A DNA stretch of 8,386 nt from Salibacteraceae bacterium (lineage in GTDB: Bacteria; Bacteroidota; Bacteroidia; Flavobacteriales_G; Salibacteraceae): positions 1 through 8,386 of the forward strand of contig JALRDM010000112.1 of NCBI GenBank assembly GCA_023262195.1, in the 5' to 3' direction. How positions within the stretch are numbered: the first letter of the stretch is position 1; each line of letters begins with the position of its first letter. Shown here in pieces: positions 5,917 through 8,386 of the stretch. Both the position numbers and the translations under genes were made by a program. The notes under the pieces were generated by a model, which saw nothing but the letters and a program-made list of their open reading frames with translations, was not told the origin of the DNA and did not search any database.

Positions 5917-6861
5917 ATGGAGGCTTCCACTAACATAGATTTAAGCATTGTTGTTTCGGTGTTTAACGAAGCCGAGGGCTTACCTAGTTTTTGGAATGAG
6001 TTGAAGAACGAGTTCAGTAGAATGACCCAATCTGTGGAGGTCATATTTGTGAACGATGGCAGTACCGACCGTAGTGCCATAGAACTTGAAACGATTCAAA
6101 AAGAAGCAATTAGTGCTCAAGTCAGAATTATTGAGTTTTCTCGAAACTATGGCCACGAAGCCGCTATGATTGCGGGCATCGATGAATCTGTTGGCAATCG
6201 AGTGATTTGCATGGACGCGGATTTGCAGCATCCTCCAAGCGTTATTGGTTCGCTCATCTTGGAGGCCGATTCAGGAGCCGACATTGTATTGGCCGAGCGA
6301 AAAAGTAGAGCCGATAATGGTTTCCTGAAGAATGCCATGTCGGGATTGTTTTATGGGTTAATCAATCGATTGTCCAGTTTTAAGCTTACCCCCAATTCCA
6401 CAGACTTTTTCTTGATTTCTCGGCCGGTAGCAGAGGTATTGAAAGCGCACTTTAGGGATAGAAATCGATTTATTCGAGGGTTTATTCAATCTATAGGTTT
6501 CACAAAGGCCATCGTAGCATTCGATGCACCTGCAAGGAAACATGGCAGCTCCAGTTATTCCTATTCTGACTTATTTGAGTTGGCTACCACCGCCATTTTC
6601 TCTTATTCCAACAAGCCGCTCAGAATATCAATTTTGATTTCGGTAATGTTCATTTTATTCACGGCAATATTGGCCGTTTATTCCATTGATCAATACGTAC
6701 GGGGCAATACACCACCCTCGGGTTACACCACCATTATTCTGTTTTTATCCACCAGCTTTGCGGCACTGTTTGGGGTGATCGCCATTCTATCGCTTTATTT
6801 TGAGAAAGCGCTTGAGGAGCAGCGTGGCCGTCCCATCTACATCGTTAAGAAGAAAAATTAG
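5917..6861 (+). CDS. GT2-family membrane-anchored glycosyltransferase (GtrB/DPM1-like)
   Basis: This is a family 2 glycosyltransferase of the kind that moves a sugar from a nucleotide donor to a polyprenyl-phosphate carrier on the cytoplasmic face of the inner membrane. The GT-A domain (about 8-230) begins with LSIVVSVFNEAEGL (9-22). It carries FVNDGSTDRS (44-53), NYGHEAAMIAG (77-87), the metal-binding DADLQHPP (100-107), STDFFLISR (161-169) and RKHGSSSYSYSDL (207-219), the last a typical GtrB/ArnC-type segment. Two transmembrane helices follow at about 238-258 and 272-294, then a basic cytoplasmic tail (RPIYIVKKKN). The 314-residue length suits GtrB-like enzymes. Donor and acceptor cannot be told from sequence; glucose, mannose or an amino sugar are all possible. 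No flippase or sugar-modifying partner gene is adjacent. The start is 2 nt after the hemB stop. Its TAG stop overlaps the dprA stop on the opposite strand. Confidence 0.94.
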   Translation: MEASTNIDLSIVVSVFNEAEGLPSFWNELKNEFSRMTQSVEVIFVNDGSTDRSAIELETIQKEAISAQVRIIEFSRNYGHEAAMIAGIDESVGNRVICMDADLQHPPSVIGSLILEADSGADIVLAERKSRADNGFLKNAMSGLFYGLINRLSSFKLTPNSTDFFLISRPVAEVLKAHFRDRNRFIRGFIQSIGFTKAIVAFDAPARKHGSSSYSYSDLFELATTAIFSYSNKPLRISILISVMFILFTAILAVYSIDQYVRGNTPPSGYTTIILFLSTSFAALFGVIAILSLYFEKALEEQRGRPIYIVKKKN

Positions 6862-7961
6862 ACCAACCGATAAGTCTTACCGGGGAGTGATTTTACTACG
6901 CCTTTAAACTCCAATTCGAGTAAAAGCGTGGACGCCTTACTCACCGGGATTTCTGCATTAAGGCTCAGGTTGTCCAAGGAGTCTTGGCGGCCGTCCATCT
7001 TATTCAAGATGTCAAAAATCCGCTGCTCGTCTGCTGTTAAGTCCACAAAAAGTTGTTTTTGTGTGGGTTTTTCGGCTTTCTCATCAAGTGCCCAACCCAA
7101 CGTGTACTCCAAGTCTTTAATTCCCTCTATCATATGCGCTTGTTGGGTTTTAATCAACCAATTGCATCCTTTAGAGAAGGGCGCATTAATGGGACCTGGG
7201 AAAGCCATCACATCGCGGTTATAATCTGCGGCCAAGCGTGCCGTGATTAGTGAGCCCCCTTTATCGGCCGATTCCACCACAATGGTTACATCGCTCATGC
7301 CTGCCACAATTCGATTTCGCTGGGGAAAATTTTCTCGATCAGGTTTGGTGCCACTGTCAAACTCGCTGATAATACCTCCATGCTCCAACATTTTCTCAGC
7401 TGTAGCTTTATTCTGATGCGGATAAATACGCTCAAGTGAATTGCCCAATACTCCCACAGTTTGCAATCCATTTTTATATGCCTCTCGGTGCGCCATGATG
7501 TCAATGCCATGAGCCAGTCCGCTTACAATGAGCGTATCATGGGGAATGAGATCTGTGATAAGTTGTTCTACTAAATCCTTTCCGTATGAGGTAGCATTTC
7601 TTGTGCCCACAATGCTCACAACCTTACCCACATTCAACTGCATGTTGCCTTTGGTGTAGATGAGTAGTGGTCCGTCTTCGCAGTGTTTGAGTCGATTCGG
7701 ATATTCTTTGTCTAAATAGAAGAGCGGTTTGATATCCTGATTTTGAACAAACTCAACTTCTACCTCAGCCCTTGAAAGCGCAACATCTCGATTCATGTTT
7801 GAAACAATCAGTGAACCCAGTTTCGGAATCTTAGCGAGATCTTTCTTATTGGTTTCAAAAACTTCTTTTACCCCACCGCAATAACTCACCAAGAGCTTGG
7901 CACGTGTAGAGCCAATACCATCCAGATTTTTGAGAGCGATTTGATAGAGCAGGTCTTCCAT
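6858..7961 (-). CDS. dprA: DNA-processing protein DprA (Smf)
   Basis: DprA binds single-stranded DNA entering during natural transformation and loads RecA on it; it is also widespread in species not known to be competent. The 367-residue protein has the three-part layout. An N-terminal helical SAM/HhH-like region (about 1-75, with LDGIGSTRAKLL) is followed by a Rossmann-like core with SIVGTRNATSYG (116-127), IVSGLAHGIDIMAH (145-158), VLGNSLERIYPHQN (171-184), GGIISEF (195-201), NFPQRNRIVAGMSD (211-224), KGGSLITARLA (234-244) and GCNWLI (265-270). A C-terminal winged-helix-like domain (about 305-367) ends in GKTYRLV. LGNSLERIYP departs from the commoner LGxGLDxxYP. An in-frame ATG at 7985 would add eight residues, but it overlaps the TATTTTCG promoter element; MEDLLYQIAL at 7961 is the more likely start. 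The gene converges with the glycosyltransferase gene and diverges from kdsB. No other competence genes are visible. Confidence 0.96.
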   Translation of the reverse strand: MEDLLYQIALKNLDGIGSTRAKLLVSYCGGVKEVFETNKKDLAKIPKLGSLIVSNMNRDVALSRAEVEVEFVQNQDIKPLFYLDKEYPNRLKHCEDGPLLIYTKGNMQLNVGKVVSIVGTRNATSYGKDLVEQLITDLIPHDTLIVSGLAHGIDIMAHREAYKNGLQTVGVLGNSLERIYPHQNKATAEKMLEHGGIISEFDSGTKPDRENFPQRNRIVAGMSDVTIVVESADKGGSLITARLAADYNRDVMAFPGPINAPFSKGCNWLIKTQQAHMIEGIKDLEYTLGWALDEKAEKPTQKQLFVDLTADEQRIFDILNKMDGRQDSLDNLSLNAEIPVSKASTLLLELEFKGVVKSLPGKTYRLV

Positions 7962-7973
7962 AAGAGCGGAAAA

Positions 7974-7981
7974 CGAAAATA
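7974..7981 (-). promoter_or_regulatory. Putative -7 element of the dprA promoter
   Basis: On the minus strand TATTTTCG fits TAnnTTTG with one C. It ends 12 bp before the ATG at 7961, so the mRNA would be almost leaderless. Its position supports the 7961 start over 7985. No convincing -33 TTTG was found. Confidence 0.45.
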
Positions 7982-8005
7982 GCATTCAAGTCAAAGGTCT
8001 GTGCT

Positions 8006-8013
8006 TACCTTCG
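8006..8013 (+). promoter_or_regulatory. Putative -7 element of the kdsB promoter
   Basis: TACCTTCG is identical to the element before aspS and ends 8 bp before the kdsB ATG at 8022. Initiation would lie only a few bases before the start codon, implying a leaderless or nearly leaderless mRNA. No clear -33 element was found at the expected distance. Confidence 0.5.
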
Positions 8014-8021
8014 TTTCAATC

Positions 8022-8386
8022 ATGAAATTTCTTGGCATCATACCATCGCGCTACGGTTCTACTCGTTTTCCCGGGAAGCCACTCGTTGATATTCAAGGCA
8101 AATCGATGATTCAGCGTGTGTATGAGCAGGCGCAAAAGACCCAAGTGTTTTCTAGCGTGATCGTTGCCACCGATGATCAGCGAATTTTCGATCACGTTGA
8201 GGCGTTTGGTGGCCAGGTAAAAATGACCAGCCCTGCGCACACCTGCGGTACAGATCGCTGCATTGAGGTGTTAGAGTCAGAAGGTCAAAACGCGTATGAT
8301 GTTGTAGTGAATATTCAAGGAGATGAGCCGGTGATTGATCCACAACAATTGATTCAGCTTTGTGGGGCGTTTGACGATGTCTCAAC
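8022..8386 (+). CDS. kdsB: 3-deoxy-manno-octulosonate (Kdo) cytidylyltransferase, C-terminus cut off by window edge
   Basis: KdsB makes CMP-Kdo from CTP and Kdo, activating the sugar that joins lipid A to the LPS core; it is cytoplasmic. The first 121 codons of about 245-255 are visible. The N-terminus IIPSRYGSTRFPGKPL (6-21) is the CTP-binding signature, with R10, R15 and K19. It is followed by VIVATDD (46-52), HTCGTDR (73-79, the HxSGTxR substrate motif with C in place of S) and VNIQGDEPVI (96-105) with the metal-binding D101. This is how the KdsB family differs from other nucleotidyltransferases, so the assignment is firm. The ATG at 8022 starts directly with the conserved first strand, and no Shine-Dalgarno sequence precedes it. 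It is divergent from dprA across 60 bp. The presence of kdsB implies an LPS-bearing Gram-negative cell. Confidence 0.96.
   Translation, partial: MKFLGIIPSRYGSTRFPGKPLVDIQGKSMIQRVYEQAQKTQVFSSVIVATDDQRIFDHVEAFGGQVKMTSPAHTCGTDRCIEVLESEGQNAYDVVVNIQGDEPVIDPQQLIQLCGAFDDVS

Noticed and set aside
7962..7985. Eight-residue extension of DprA, from the ATG at 7985
   Set aside because: It overlaps the likely promoter element at 7974-7981, and MEDLLYQIAL at 7961 is a typical DprA start.

Overview
This 8.4 kb window looks like chromosomal DNA from a Gram-negative member of the Bacteroidota, probably from the Flavobacteriales or a relative (inference). Three things suggest this. The HemB, AspRS and ClC proteins read like members of that phylum. 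No gene start has a convincing Shine-Dalgarno sequence. Five gene starts are preceded by TAnnTTTG-like -7 promoter elements, the Bacteroidota housekeeping type. kdsB (Kdo activation for LPS) and lgt (lipoprotein maturation) fit an organism with an outer membrane. No mobile element, CRISPR array, tRNA or rRNA was seen, and the content is mostly core housekeeping.

Layout, left to right. (1) A leftward aspS-clc unit: aspartyl-tRNA synthetase (1263-3017), followed 2 nt later by a ClC-family chloride channel/transporter that runs off the left edge (1-1260). (2) A 171-bp divergent intergenic region. (3) A rightward pair of small uncharacterised genes (3189-3578 and 3580-3942), separated by 1 nt. 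(4) Leftward lgt (3939-4889), which converges on the small-gene pair with overlapping stop codons. (5) A 41-bp divergent gap carrying back-to-back promoter elements. (6) A rightward hemB-glycosyltransferase unit (4931-5914 and 5917-6861, 2 nt apart). (7) Leftward dprA (6858-7961), which again converges with overlapping stop codons. (8) A 60-bp divergent gap. (9) The start of rightward kdsB (8022 to the right edge).

The genes cover translation, ion transport, lipoprotein lipidation, tetrapyrrole synthesis, polyprenyl-phosphate-type sugar transfer, single-strand DNA handling for transformation/recombination, and LPS sugar activation. They do not form one pathway; they are short units packed very tightly. 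The points most worth a second look are the uncharacterised small-gene pair, the overlapping face-to-face promoters between lgt and hemB, non-standard residues at key ion-path positions of the ClC protein, and two convergent gene pairs joined by the identical TTAG stop-codon overlap. I did not find a clear new multi-gene system; the small-gene pair is the only candidate for undescribed function.
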